Of a DNA stretch of 64,000 bases, positions 34,503 through 42,729 are shown piece by piece (position 1 is the first letter of the stretch; every line of letters starts with the position of its first letter). The notes under the pieces are model-generated. The model was given only the letters and a program-made list of their open reading frames with translations, had not been told where the DNA came from and made no database searches. Location: positions 27,484-91,483 of the forward strand of contig CABIKM010000005.1 of NCBI GenBank assembly GCA_902196205.1, read 5' to 3'. The position numbers were made by a program, and so were the translations under genes. Origin of the DNA: Candidatus Methylomirabilis lanthanidiphila. GTDB lineage: Bacteria; Methylomirabilota; Methylomirabilia; Methylomirabilales; Methylomirabilaceae.

Positions 34503-34786
34503 AAGAACGCGTCGATATCCATCCTGCCATGCAGAACCCTGACAATCTCAATACCGCCGCGAATCGGCATATAAAAAATCAGGTACTTGCCGACTGGAAA
34601 ACTTTGCAAGCCGGGATGGAGTTCATCCCGGTTTCTCCCCATATTTGTAAACTGGGCGAGCTTTCGGCTTGTTTTCTCAATTTCGTCAAGGAGTTTGTCC
34701 GCATTGTCTGGATTGTCTTGAGCTATATACCACCAGATTTCGTCAAGGTCGTGTTCAGCCTCAGGGTTCTTGAGGATTCTCAACAT
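34499..34786 (-). CDS. parE: ParE/RelE-family toxin
   Basis: 95 residues: ILKNPEAEHDLDEIWWYIAQDNPDNADKLLDEIEKTSRKLAQFTNMGRNRDELHPGLQSFPVGKYLIFYMP, the ParE pattern, ending EIVRVLHGRMDIDAFF. Downstream of parD with which it shares one base. ParE toxins poison gyrase. It is the only TA pair of the array on the minus strand. Confidence 0.9.
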   Translation of the reverse strand: MLRILKNPEAEHDLDEIWWYIAQDNPDNADKLLDEIEKTSRKLAQFTNMGRNRDELHPGLQSFPVGKYLIFYMPIRGGIEIVRVLHGRMDIDAFF

Positions 34787-35052
34787 CAGCCATTAGCTTT
34801 GTTTTGTTGCGCCTCAAGCCGTTTACGGCCCCGTGCCTTAATGGCTCCTACGTCTAAAGCTGTTGGCTTGCCGCTGTCCAGGCCTTTCTTGATTTCGGCC
34901 TTGAGTTCCTCAACACGCAAGGCGTGTCTTCGGTCTCGTTCTTCAAGAAGGCGCAAGGCTTCGCGCATTACTTCGCTTGCGGAACCATAAAGCCCGCTCT
35001 CTACTTTGTTTTTCACCAGTTTTTCAAGTTGTGGCGTCAGTGAAATGTTCAT
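34786..35052 (-). CDS. parD: ParD-type antitoxin
   Basis: 88-residue ribbon-helix-helix antitoxin: MNISLTPQLEKLVKNKVESGLYGSASEVMREALRLLEERD is the canonical ParD N terminus, followed by a charged helix that would bind ParE. The ATG at 35052 has GGAGGAG upstream; a further upstream in-frame start is less likely. Confidence 0.9.
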   Translation of the reverse strand: MNISLTPQLEKLVKNKVESGLYGSASEVMREALRLLEERDRRHALRVEELKAEIKKGLDSGKPTALDVGAIKARGRKRLEAQQNKANG

Positions 35053-35204
35053 TATGTTATCTCCTCCTTTGAGTTGTATGATAACATCAAATGTCAATCT
35101 TTGTTATAAGAAAGAGAAGCATGAAAAAGCGCTCCGCTCCTGGAGAACGAGGAGTTGATACATAGGGACAGCGACCATTTAAGCTTGATACACAAAGAGG
35201 ATGT

Positions 35205-35264
35205 ACCCAACAAATCACTCCGGCGGATAGCGTAAACGCCGCCGCCGAACTCGATCCGTTCTCT
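35205..35264 (+). repeat. attC-like recombination site F
   Basis: Begins ACCCAAC (perfect RYYYAAC), then AAATCACTC, hairpin CGGCGG...CGCCGCCG, then GAACTCGATCC and GTTCTCT. Layout and length (60 bp) resemble aadA-type attC sites. Confidence 0.5.
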
Positions 35265-35314
35265 CTTCGCCCCACTCAGGGAGCACGCGGAGCTGAGCCG
35301 TGCCCCTCCGCTCC

Positions 35315-35371
35315 GGGAGAACCAGGGGCACGAAACCGACCACTACGCGGCGGCTCAGTCCCGCGTTAGCC
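35315..35371 (+). repeat. attC-like recombination site B
   Basis: 57 bp from GGGAGAAC to GTTAGCC, with inner arms CCGACC...GCGG and GGG...CCC. The 107-base unit between sites F and B starts GTTCTCTC, complementary at 7 of 8 positions to GGGAGAAC, as expected for the two ends of one cassette. Closely related to site D and to the decayed copy at 27492-27545. Confidence 0.6.
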
Positions 35372-35380
35372 GCCCCTTCA

Positions 35381-35394
35381 AAGTGATATCACTT
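35381..35394 (+). promoter_or_regulatory. Palindromic operator candidate upstream of hicAB
   Basis: AAGTGATATCACTT, a perfect 14-bp palindrome, followed by TTGATA (35405-35410), a 16-base spacer and TATATC (35427-35432). The -10 box is only three bases from the hicA GTG, so the transcript may be leaderless. Confidence 0.55.
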
Positions 35395-35435
35395 CTGCTT
35401 GTATTTGATAGCAATTTACGCTAGCATATATCCTC

Positions 35436-35690
35436 GTGAACGCAAAGCACCGAAAAATACTTCAAGCCATCTTTGCCAGGCCGACTTCGCCATCAGTGGT
35501 TTTCTCTCACATGGAGGCCTTGATTGTCGCCTTGGGCGGGTTGGTCGCTGAGCGCGAGGGTTCACGCGTCAAGATCGTGTTTCATGGTGAGCAATGGCAC
35601 TGTCATCGCCCTCATCCGGGTAAAGAAGCCAAGCGCTATCAGGTCGAAGAGGCTCGCGAGTTGCTGGAACGTGTAGGAGTCAAACGATGA
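35436..35690 (+). CDS. hicA: HicA-family toxin (mRNA interferase)
   Basis: 84 residues: MNAKHRKILQAIFARPTSPSVVFSHMEALIVALGGLVAEREGSRVKIVF, then CHRPHPGKEAKRYQVEEARELLERVGV, the HicA double-stranded-RNA-binding-like fold of the longer subgroup. The GTG start matches the family N terminus; no clear ribosome site, consistent with a leaderless message. It overlaps hicB by four bases. Confidence 0.88.
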   Translation: MNAKHRKILQAIFARPTSPSVVFSHMEALIVALGGLVAEREGSRVKIVFHGEQWHCHRPHPGKEAKRYQVEEARELLERVGVKR

Positions 35691-36019
35691 ATACCATGAA
35701 TCACAAGGGCTACACCGCAAGAGTAGAGTTCGACGAACGCGACAGCATCTTTGTAGGTCGCGTTCTTGGGCTGCGCACTATGATTAGTTTTCACGGTGAA
35801 ACCGTGGCTGAGCTGCGTTCTGAGTTTGAGACTGCTATCGAAGAATTCTTGCGAGACTGCAAGGAGCAAGGCGTCCGCCCTGAAAAGCCCGCATCCGGCA
35901 AGCTCATGCTGCGAGTGCCACCTGAAGTGCACGGAGCTGCTTTGGTCGCGGCGCAAGCCGCTGGCAAAAGCCTGAATCAGTGGGCAACTGAGGTACTCGA
36001 AGAGGCCACTCATTTGTGA
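35687..36019 (+). CDS. hicB: HicB-family antitoxin
   Basis: 110 residues: GYTARVEFDERDSIFVGRVLGLRTMISFHGETVAELRSEFETAIEEFLRDCKEQGVRPEK is the HicB degraded RNase H-like domain, and SGKLMLRVPPEVHGAALVAAQAAGKSLNQWATEVLEEA is the ribbon-helix-helix part that binds the operator. The attC-like site C follows 13 bases after the stop, as in integron cassettes. Confidence 0.92.
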   Translation: MNTMNHKGYTARVEFDERDSIFVGRVLGLRTMISFHGETVAELRSEFETAIEEFLRDCKEQGVRPEKPASGKLMLRVPPEVHGAALVAAQAAGKSLNQWATEVLEEATHL

Positions 36020-36032
36020 GTTCCAATCAGGC

Positions 36033-36103
36033 GGCTAACCCATCCATCGACACCGACGCCGCGCGATGAAGCCTCGCCGCGTCGGTTAGGTCAAACGTTC
36101 TCC
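36033..36103 (+). repeat. attC-like recombination site C (end of hicAB cassette)
   Basis: The left core region GGCGGCTAAC (36030-36039) is perfectly complementary over 10 bases to GTTAGCCGCC (35365-35374) at the other end of the hicAB unit, as required for the two halves of one circular cassette. Inner arms CCGACGC...GCGTCGG; right core GTTCTCC at 36097-36103. Confidence 0.65.
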
Positions 36104-36165
36104 CTTCACCTCGCCCAGGGAGAGCGCAAGGCTGAGTCAGCGTTCCTTTCTACCGCTCCGCTCCC

Positions 36166-36221
36166 GGAGAACCATGGGCACGAAAGCGACCGCTTCGCGG
36201 CGGCTCAGCCCCGCGTTAGGG
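36166..36221 (+). repeat. attC-like recombination site D
   Basis: From CGGAGAAC to GTTAGGG, with hairpin CCGCTTCGCGG-like inner arms and GGGC...GCCC outer arms. It ends a gene-less unit of about 120 bases (36097-36215) that is a diverged copy of the unit at 35258-35365. The rest of the gap to 36399 shows no gene. Confidence 0.6.
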
Positions 36222-36399
36222 CAATAAAATATGAGAATTGGATTGTTTAAGGTATCATTGCATCATCTGAAAGGATTTCAATAAAGAGTGTCTGTCTCTA
36301 TATTAAGCACGCCGATTCCGAAGCGATAGCCGCAACGGGGAAGAGGGCCGCCGGTCACGGAGGAAGCTGAACCGCTGCTCATGTACGCCGAGAGTGGGG

Positions 36400-36794
36400 A
36401 TGGCTGACATGGTGGTCGCTTCGAAAAGCTTTGCCGCAAATGGATCGATCCCGTCTCTTGACACCTGCGAGGGAAAGGACACTTCATGGCGCTCGCCTAG
36501 TCCCACTTGCCGGAGGGGACAAAGAGCCTCGTGGTGAAGGGGATCGAGGAAGGGGCCGCCAAGGGAGCCATGCCGCCCGGCGCGCGCGAGGGTGCCACTA
36601 GCTGGAAGCGCACCGGCTGCGGAGGACCCTGCCCGCCGATCTGGCGCCATCGGTACTTTCACAAGCTCTACGCGCTCGACGTCGAGTTGCCGGATGTGAA
36701 GAAACCGACCAAGGCGGCGCTCGAGGGTGCGATGGGCGGCCACGGTGTCGGCCACGCCGAGATCATCGGGATCTACGAGAAGGCAAGAAAGTAG
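36400..36794 (+). pseudogene. YbhB/YbcL-type PEBP (Raf kinase inhibitor-like) gene, decayed
   Basis: The first part reads SKSFAANGSIPSLDTCEGKDTS in one frame, then after a shift near 36510 the next frame gives LPEGTKSLVVKG...GAREGATSWKRTGCGGPCPPIWRHRYFHKLYALDVELPDVKKPTKAALEGAM. Both match PEBP proteins, but the ligand-binding DDPDAP-WVHW centre is deleted. Clearly non-functional. Confidence 0.75.
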
Positions 36795-36797
36795 CGC

Positions 36798-38975
36798 TCA
36801 GCGGCGTACGATCTTCCACGCTTGATGGACGCGGGGATCGCGCGCGAAGTCTTGTGGAATCGTCATCCGTGAGATGTTCTCGCTGCGCAGTCCCGGGAAT
36901 GCTGCCGGGTTGAACTTGAAGCGTCGGAAATTGGTGGAGAAGAAGAGAATCCCGTCGGGGGTTAGCAGGTCGGCGCACTTTTCCACGAGGGGAATGTAGC
37001 CCTGCTGCAGGTCGAACACGGTGTCCACGCGCGTCGAGTTGGAAAACGTCGGGGGGGCCAAGAAGATGAGTCCATAGGGTGAGCGCGGCTCGGCAAGCCA
37101 CTCGCTGCAGTTGGCGCGGACAAGGTGGTGTGTGTTCCCGGCGATGTTGTTGAGCGCAAAGTTTTGCTGTGCCCAATCGAGGTAGGTGTTCGATAGATCG
37201 ACGCTGGTGGTCGATGTGGCTCCGCCCTTGGCGGCATAGACAGTGGCGGTCGCGGTGTAGCAAAAGAGGTTGAGAAAATCGCGATCGCGCGCCGCCTCGC
37301 CGATCATCGCCCGCAGGCGCCGGTTGTCGAGGAAGAGGCCGGTGTCGAGGTAGTCGCTCAGGTTGATGAGGAAGCGATAGCCGCCTTCGCTGACCTCGCG
37401 CACCGCGCTCTCACTGCCCTGCTTCTCGTACTGCTCCCGGCCCCGTTGGCGACGGCGCACCTTCAAGAAGATGTCTTCGCGTGGCAGGCCGAGCGCTTCT
37501 GGCAACAGCGCCATGATGTCCTCGAGGCGTTCTTCGGTCTTCTTCTCGTCGACGGTCTTCGGAGCTTGATACTCCTGTACGTGCGCCGATTGTTCGTACA
37601 GATCGACGGCCACCGCGTACTCCGGGAGATCAGCGTCGTAGATGCGGTAGCAGGACACGCCTTCGCGCTTCGCCCACTTTCGCAAGTGGCGCCAGTTCTT
37701 CTGCAGGCGGTTGACGAACATTTGCGCTTCCGGGGCTGGCGGACGGGGCGGGCGAGGTTTTCGCCACGCCGGCCCGGGATCGTCGGTGGCACGAACCTTC
37801 TCCTTCGAGATCGGAAATTCGAGGAGACGGCACTCGATGGCGCCGTTCCACAAGATGTGCCGCTTGGCCGCGCGCAGGCCGACGCGCTTGGCCAGCTCCG
37901 GGTTGCCCGTGAAGACGTACCCGGTCCAGCCGGTGAATTCGCGACGGAGAAGATTGCCGATGGTCTCGTACAGCAGCCCGAGGGAATCCTCCTCGCCCAT
38001 GCGCTCGCCATAGGGCGGGTTACTGACGAGGACTCCGAGCGGCCCTTCACCGCGTGGTGCGCGGCGGCGTTCGAGCGGCCGCGCCTCGGATAGCTCGCGC
38101 TTCTCGATATGCACTCGCCCTCGCAGGCCGGCCCGTTCGACGTTCTCGAGGGCAATTCGCACCGCGCGGCCGTCGACGTCGAAGCCGACGATTGGCGGGA
38201 TTCTTTTCGCGTCGCGAATCTCGCTGGCCTCCGCCTCCGCCAACACTCGACGCCACATCCGGGCGTCGTGGCCAAGCCAATTGAGAAACCCAAAGTAGCT
38301 CCGCCTCAGTCCGGGCGCGATGTCCGCGGCGATGAGCGCCGCTTCGATGGGGAGCGCCCCAGAGCCGCACATGGGATCGAGCAGGGGTGTACCGAGCTTG
38401 CTGAGCGCCGGCCAATCGGCGAGCAAAAGGATTGCCGCCGCGAGAGTTTCCTTCAGCGGCGCCTCGGCGGTCCGGACGCGATAGCCGCGTCGGTGCAGGC
38501 TCTCGCCCGACAGATCGAGGCTGATCGTTGCCTCGTCCTCGTGGAGGTAGACATTGACCCGAACATCCGGCTCGACCACCTTGACCGAGGGGCGCTCATT
38601 TCGTTCGTCGCGAAATTGATCGACGATCGCGTCTTTGGTCTTGAGCGCGCCGAAGTGAGCGTGAGTGATCTTAGAGTGGGACGATCGAAAGTCGACGGCG
38701 ATGGTCTGCGCCGGGGCGAGATGCTCCGACCAGCGAATGGTGCGGACGCCATCGTAGAGCGCGGTCTCGTCTGCGGCGGGGAAGGTGCATAGCGGCATCA
38801 AGATTCGATTGGCGGTGCGTGACCACAAGCAGGCGCGATAGGCCAATTCGAGCTCCCCGCGAAATGAGGCACCGGCCCGCGTCTCCGAGGTGATCTCCGC
38901 TCCGAGAGCGCGCAGCTCATCGCATAGCAGGTGCTCCATTCCTTGCGCGGTGGTGGCGAAAAAATCCATGGTCAT
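36798..38975 (-). CDS. rlmL: Bifunctional 23S rRNA methyltransferase RlmKL-like
   Basis: 725 residues. Order: THUMP domain (about 1-150), RlmL-type N2-guanine methyltransferase with LLDPMCGSGALPIEAALIAADIAPG and catalytic VLVSNPPYGERMGEE, then RlmK-type N7-guanine methyltransferase with DYLDTGLFLDNRRLR and FLNLFCYTATATVYAAKGGA. The RlmK catalytic block reads LAPPTFSNS where relatives have DPPTFSNSK: the acidic residue is Ala here, which may impair the RlmK half. The start MTMDFFATTAQG at 38975 has AGGG upstream; an in-frame start at 39008 is possible. Two bases separate it from the PEBP remnant. Confidence 0.92.
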   Translation of the reverse strand: MTMDFFATTAQGMEHLLCDELRALGAEITSETRAGASFRGELELAYRACLWSRTANRILMPLCTFPAADETALYDGVRTIRWSEHLAPAQTIAVDFRSSHSKITHAHFGALKTKDAIVDQFRDERNERPSVKVVEPDVRVNVYLHEDEATISLDLSGESLHRRGYRVRTAEAPLKETLAAAILLLADWPALSKLGTPLLDPMCGSGALPIEAALIAADIAPGLRRSYFGFLNWLGHDARMWRRVLAEAEASEIRDAKRIPPIVGFDVDGRAVRIALENVERAGLRGRVHIEKRELSEARPLERRRAPRGEGPLGVLVSNPPYGERMGEEDSLGLLYETIGNLLRREFTGWTGYVFTGNPELAKRVGLRAAKRHILWNGAIECRLLEFPISKEKVRATDDPGPAWRKPRPPRPPAPEAQMFVNRLQKNWRHLRKWAKREGVSCYRIYDADLPEYAVAVDLYEQSAHVQEYQAPKTVDEKKTEERLEDIMALLPEALGLPREDIFLKVRRRQRGREQYEKQGSESAVREVSEGGYRFLINLSDYLDTGLFLDNRRLRAMIGEAARDRDFLNLFCYTATATVYAAKGGATSTTSVDLSNTYLDWAQQNFALNNIAGNTHHLVRANCSEWLAEPRSPYGLIFLAPPTFSNSTRVDTVFDLQQGYIPLVEKCADLLTPDGILFFSTNFRRFKFNPAAFPGLRSENISRMTIPQDFARDPRVHQAWKIVRR

Positions 38976-39097
38976 CTTGCCCTTCGACGAGCGTCGCGTC
39001 AGCGACATCTAATCTGCGCTCGGCCGGCGTCTTCTCGCGTGTGGTCGGATCGAACGTTGTGCCTTGCTGGTAAGTAATCCGCAATGCCGTTGAGTTC

Positions 39098-40132
39098 TTA
39101 TCCTCGTGAGAGCATCTCTCCCAAAAGGTAGGCGGCCGCCGCGCATGGGCTCAGTGCGACAGATCCGCACTCGGTGAGTGCCGGAGGGTCGCACGCCGGA
39201 AGGTTCAGCCGTCTTGCGCAGGCCTCCCCCAGGAAGGCGCCGATGCCCACCGGTACCACAGGGAGGTGGAGGCCGATCTCGATCCTGGAGAGTACCTGAA
39301 ACATTCCTTCCGTGATCTGCTGGATCTGTTGCTCGGCGATGTAGGCGGCCATCGCGTGAAGTTCACCGGCTGTGAGATGCCGACTGTCTTCGCAGGCTAC
39401 CCTGGCCAGGCGGCGGAGCGCCCCCCCCTTCGTTTTCTCGCGGCCGTCAGGGGTCGCGCAAGTGTAGTCCTCCGGCGCGAGCCTGCCTAATACCAGATGC
39501 ACATCCGCCGAGATGGCGAAGTATTCAGCCGCGATCCGGCAGATCGTCCCGTGTATGGGGATCCGGGACGCAATAGCGGCGACAGACGTACGGAGGGCGC
39601 CCGTGTAGATCAGCTCCCCGCGTGCCAACCGCTCGATGTCCCGTTTGCCCTGTGCGGCGATTCTCCCGCCTACGATCGGAATCAGATCGGTGGTGGTGCT
39701 GCCGATATCCACCAGCAGGCAGTCCGGTTGCAGGCATGCCAGCACCAACGCCTCGGCGATCCAATTTGTCGGCGCAAGGGTGAGTAGTTCCACCGCACTT
39801 CCGTCCAGGCGAATGAGCCTCCCCTCAAGATCGACGGCGTATAGCGGGATCTCAGGGGCCGTTTCTCGCACCGCGTCGATGATGGATGCCACCCCTTCGG
39901 CTCTGTCGTCGAACGCATCGCACAGCTCCCCGGTCATGGTTACCACCATCGCATCGGCTGGTCCAAGGTCGCTATAGATCTCCCGCAAGAGTGGATGGAG
40001 GCCGCCGCTGTTGTTCCACAGCTCGAAATAACGGCGAACCGTACGCCCGTTCTCGGCGCGTCCGTCAGTAAACAGAATGCGGGCAGCCTTCACGTTTGCG
40101 CCGCCGATGTCCCATCCGATCATCCGGATCAT
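39098..40132 (-). CDS. mfnF: H4MPT-linked C1 pathway protein, MfnF-like (hydantoinase/oxoprolinase-related)
   Basis: 344-residue ASKHA-type protein. MIRMIGWDIGGANVKAARI is the phosphate-binding start and LLVDIGSTTTDLIPIVGGRIAAQGKRDIERLARGELIYTGALRT the second one, the hallmarks of the C1-transfer protein found with H4MPT genes in methylotrophs and archaea. MfnF joins the furan diphosphate to glutamyl-tyramine in methanofuran synthesis. Its start overlaps the mfnD stop by four bases, so the two are coupled. Confidence 0.82.
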   Translation of the reverse strand: MIRMIGWDIGGANVKAARILFTDGRAENGRTVRRYFELWNNSGGLHPLLREIYSDLGPADAMVVTMTGELCDAFDDRAEGVASIIDAVRETAPEIPLYAVDLEGRLIRLDGSAVELLTLAPTNWIAEALVLACLQPDCLLVDIGSTTTDLIPIVGGRIAAQGKRDIERLARGELIYTGALRTSVAAIASRIPIHGTICRIAAEYFAISADVHLVLGRLAPEDYTCATPDGREKTKGGALRRLARVACEDSRHLTAGELHAMAAYIAEQQIQQITEGMFQVLSRIEIGLHLPVVPVGIGAFLGEACARRLNLPACDPPALTECGSVALSPCAAAAYLLGEMLSRG

Positions 40133-41178
40133 TGCCGATTCCCCAGAGATTTCACCTGACAGGAACGTGTGGTAAACCGCGCCGACCCGACGATCTGGAT
40201 CGCGGCAGGATCCGGAAGTGTACCTGCCACCGCGTCAAGAATCAGGGTAGCCGGATTCTGCCGAAGGACCTGTCGGACCCCGACATACGAGGTCGTGAGG
40301 CGGGGGTTGACCTCGATGACCACCGCATCGTGGTCGGTCAGGACCAGATCGATCCCGACATACCCCTTCAGGCCTGGAATCGCCTGAACCACCTGGCTGG
40401 CTCGACGGAACGCCAAGGCACGGAGCGGATGATCAAAAGGGACGCGTCCCCCGTGGTACCTGAGCCTGCTCCGCCCTCTGATCTCCTGGAGGTTCAAGGT
40501 TAAGGGGAGAGACCGGCTACCGTCGGTCAGGAGCGAGACGCTGACGGCAACGCCGTCGATGTAGGCTTGCGGGAGAAGCGTCGCGTCTTGCGCCTCCTGC
40601 CTGGCCGACGCGATCGTCTGTTCCAATTCAGATTGTTGTCTCGCGACGTATACGCTGTGACATCCCACCCCGTTAATCGGCTTGACTACCATAGGGTAGC
40701 CGAGTCGGCGGCCTATCGATGCCGGGTCATCAGCAGGACGAAGACGGAGCGTCCTGGGGGTGGGGACGCCGCGGGTCTTCAGCAATCGATACGTCAGCAT
40801 CTTATCGCCGGAGGCCTTAACACCGGCAGCGCTGGAACCGACTACTAACTTACCGCACTTCTCGACCATCGCCGTGATCGTTTCGAGTTGGCCGTCTGTC
40901 TCCGGAGCTATCAGAAATACGGCATCCGCCTCATCGACCATCTGTCGGAAGCATTGAGAGTAGCGATCCCCGCTGTCAATTACCTGAAGGCCGGGGCGAG
41001 AGCGGAGCTGTGGGAGGCACCTCCGATCGACCTGCACAGAGAGCCTGTGCTCGTGAAGGTCAAGCAGATCGGCCAGCAGCGCCTCAAGCATCATGCGTCC
41101 TTCTGCCAACAGTGTCGGCGGGACCGGGCTTTTACCCAACCCGCCTGCCGTGATAGATTCGTGCACGAAAATCTTCAT
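40129..41178 (-). CDS. mfnD: ATP-grasp ligase, MfnD-like (tyramine-glutamate ligase)
   Basis: About 349 residues. It begins MKIFVHESITAGGLG; the frame is open upstream but this start fits the family. ATP-grasp landmarks: KMLTYRLLKTRGVPTPRT, YPMVVKPINGVGCHSVYVA, and the metal site VGIDLVLTDHDAVVIEVNPRLTTSYVG. In methanofuran synthesis MfnD adds glutamate to tyramine; the coupled mfnF gene supports this. Another ATP-grasp activity cannot be excluded. Confidence 0.78.
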   Translation of the reverse strand: MKIFVHESITAGGLGKSPVPPTLLAEGRMMLEALLADLLDLHEHRLSVQVDRRCLPQLRSRPGLQVIDSGDRYSQCFRQMVDEADAVFLIAPETDGQLETITAMVEKCGKLVVGSSAAGVKASGDKMLTYRLLKTRGVPTPRTLRLRPADDPASIGRRLGYPMVVKPINGVGCHSVYVARQQSELEQTIASARQEAQDATLLPQAYIDGVAVSVSLLTDGSRSLPLTLNLQEIRGRSRLRYHGGRVPFDHPLRALAFRRASQVVQAIPGLKGYVGIDLVLTDHDAVVIEVNPRLTTSYVGVRQVLRQNPATLILDAVAGTLPDPAAIQIVGSARFTTRSCQVKSLGNRQ

Positions 41179-41202
41179 TGTGGAGCAGCGGAGATCATTA
41201 CC

Positions 41203-41946
41203 ATGCAGGTGATACCCGTCATCGATATTATGCGAGGGATTGCAGTCCATGCGCGCCGCGGGGAGCGGTCGGTGTACCGGCCGATCCGGAGCGTTCTGCT
41301 GCAGGGGGCCGATCCTGTCGCCCTCCTGCGGGCGTACCGGAGTGCCTTCGAGAGTACAGCCGTATATGTCGCTGATCTGGATGCCATCATGGGCAACGGC
41401 GAGAATCTGGCCATCATCGAGAAGATGGCTGTCGCCGAGCCGGAGATCACGCTGCTGGTTGATGCCGGCATTCACGACACCCTGCAGGCCAGGCGGCTGT
41501 TGGATGCGGGCGCGAAGAAGGTCATTATCGCCTCCGAGTCGCTGGCGGCCTTCGACGCCGCATCAGGGCTCCTCGCTGTGCTGGGGACTGAGCAGACACT
41601 CTTCAGCCTCGACCTCACAGCGCACGCGATGATCTGGCGAGAACCATCAACCGAGTCGAGGGATCCGAGCGTGGCGGCCGCACATCTTGCGTCACTCGGA
41701 TTTCGTGAGGCGATTCTCCTGGAGATGGACCGAATCGGGACGGGCGGCGGGATTGACGTCGAACTGCTGGACCAGGTGACGACCGCCGCGCCCGGCATAC
41801 GATTCATCGTGGGCGGAGGAATCGCGTCAGTTGCCGAGCTTGTACGCCTCCGGCGCGCCGGCGCGTCCGGGGTGTTGCTCGCCACCGCGCTGCATAGCGG
41901 GACCATCACGCGAGACGACTTGAATCGCGTGATGGCAGAAGCCTAG
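41203..41946 (+). CDS. HisA-like TIM-barrel protein of the C1-cofactor cluster
   Basis: 247 residues, similar to HisA/HisF: MQVIPVIDIMRGIAVHARRGERSVYRP, YVADLDAIMGNGENLAIIEKM, LLVDAGI, and the phosphate loop FIVGGGIASVAELVRLRRAGASGVLLATALHSG. Divergent from mfnD with a 24-base spacer and convergent with the PTPS-like gene. Such HisA paralogues recur in H4MPT gene sets; a role in histidine synthesis is less likely with no other his genes present. The exact reaction is unknown. Confidence 0.75.
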   Translation: MQVIPVIDIMRGIAVHARRGERSVYRPIRSVLLQGADPVALLRAYRSAFESTAVYVADLDAIMGNGENLAIIEKMAVAEPEITLLVDAGIHDTLQARRLLDAGAKKVIIASESLAAFDAASGLLAVLGTEQTLFSLDLTAHAMIWREPSTESRDPSVAAAHLASLGFREAILLEMDRIGTGGGIDVELLDQVTTAAPGIRFIVGGGIASVAELVRLRRAGASGVLLATALHSGTITRDDLNRVMAEA

Positions 41947-42431
41947 AATGCCTCTTCGTACGAGGCCTCCTGCCCGAACGATTCCTGCACACCGACCCTG
42001 ATGGTGACGACCCCCTTGCCCCCGTACTGGCTCTTGATCTCTTCCCGCAGCAGCCCGCAGATGTATCTGGCCAACAGTTCCGCGCTGGTATTGTGAATCG
42101 GGAGCAGCAGCACATCTTCCGCTGGGAAGCGGTACTGCTTCTTACCGTAGACCGCGTCGACAATCACGTCGCCGCTTTCGATCTTCAGGCCCGCATTCTC
42201 GGTCGGCAGCATGACCTTGTGGTTGAGCTGCTCGCAGATCGCTTTCATGAGCGGCTTGACGGCGAGGAAATCAAGGACATAATCGCTCGGCTGAAGCGAC
42301 CCCTCCAATTCCACCCAGGCCCGGTAGTTATGCCCGTGCAGACCCTCGCATTTGCCGTTACCGAAGAGCACAAAATGGGCCGAGCTGAACTTCAGATTCT
42401 CGTGGTCAACCCTGATGCGAAACGCCGCCAT
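41943..42431 (-). CDS. 6-pyruvoyl-tetrahydropterin synthase/QueD-family protein
   Basis: 162 residues. The zinc ligands appear as His19 (SSAHF) and His32 and His34 (LHGHNY), and the catalytic Cys28 lies four residues before HGH, giving CxxxHGH, the QueD/PTPS pattern. It could make a pterin precursor for tetrahydromethanopterin, as the neighbours suggest, or 6-carboxytetrahydropterin for queuosine. It overlaps the end of the convergent hisA-like gene by four bases. The ATG follows GGAGGTATC on the minus strand. Confidence 0.82.
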   Translation of the reverse strand: MAAFRIRVDHENLKFSSAHFVLFGNGKCEGLHGHNYRAWVELEGSLQPSDYVLDFLAVKPLMKAICEQLNHKVMLPTENAGLKIESGDVIVDAVYGKKQYRFPAEDVLLLPIHNTSAELLARYICGLLREEIKSQYGGKGVVTIRVGVQESFGQEASYEEAF

Positions 42432-42729
42432 GATACCTCCTTAAATGATGCCCGTGTCTAGTCAACTGGAAGCTATCGCACCGGCGCGTCGGATGTCAAG
42501 CCAGATTTGCGGTCAGTTTTGAAACAACTGCTAGACAGACAAAGGGGCAAGTGGTAGAATTTCCCCCGCGCGACATCCGAAACGTGGTAGAGATATGACT
42601 ATCATCGCGAAACGAAACGGATGGCGGCGCCTATGGCGATACCGTGGCGGAGAGATCGTTGTTGACCAGCCCTAACATCGGAACCTGATTCCGTTATCCA
42701 TACAATCCACGCGAAAGGAGATGATGCAG
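42432..42729. other. Intergenic region upstream of prk
   Basis: Divergent promoter region between the PTPS-like gene and the Calvin-cycle cluster. No gene is convincing; a 26-codon frame from 42595 lacks support. A CbbR-type site could lie here but I could not identify one. Confidence 0.3.

Noticed and set aside
42595..42675. 26-codon open frame before prk
   Set aside because: No ribosome site or recognisable sequence; probably chance in a promoter region.
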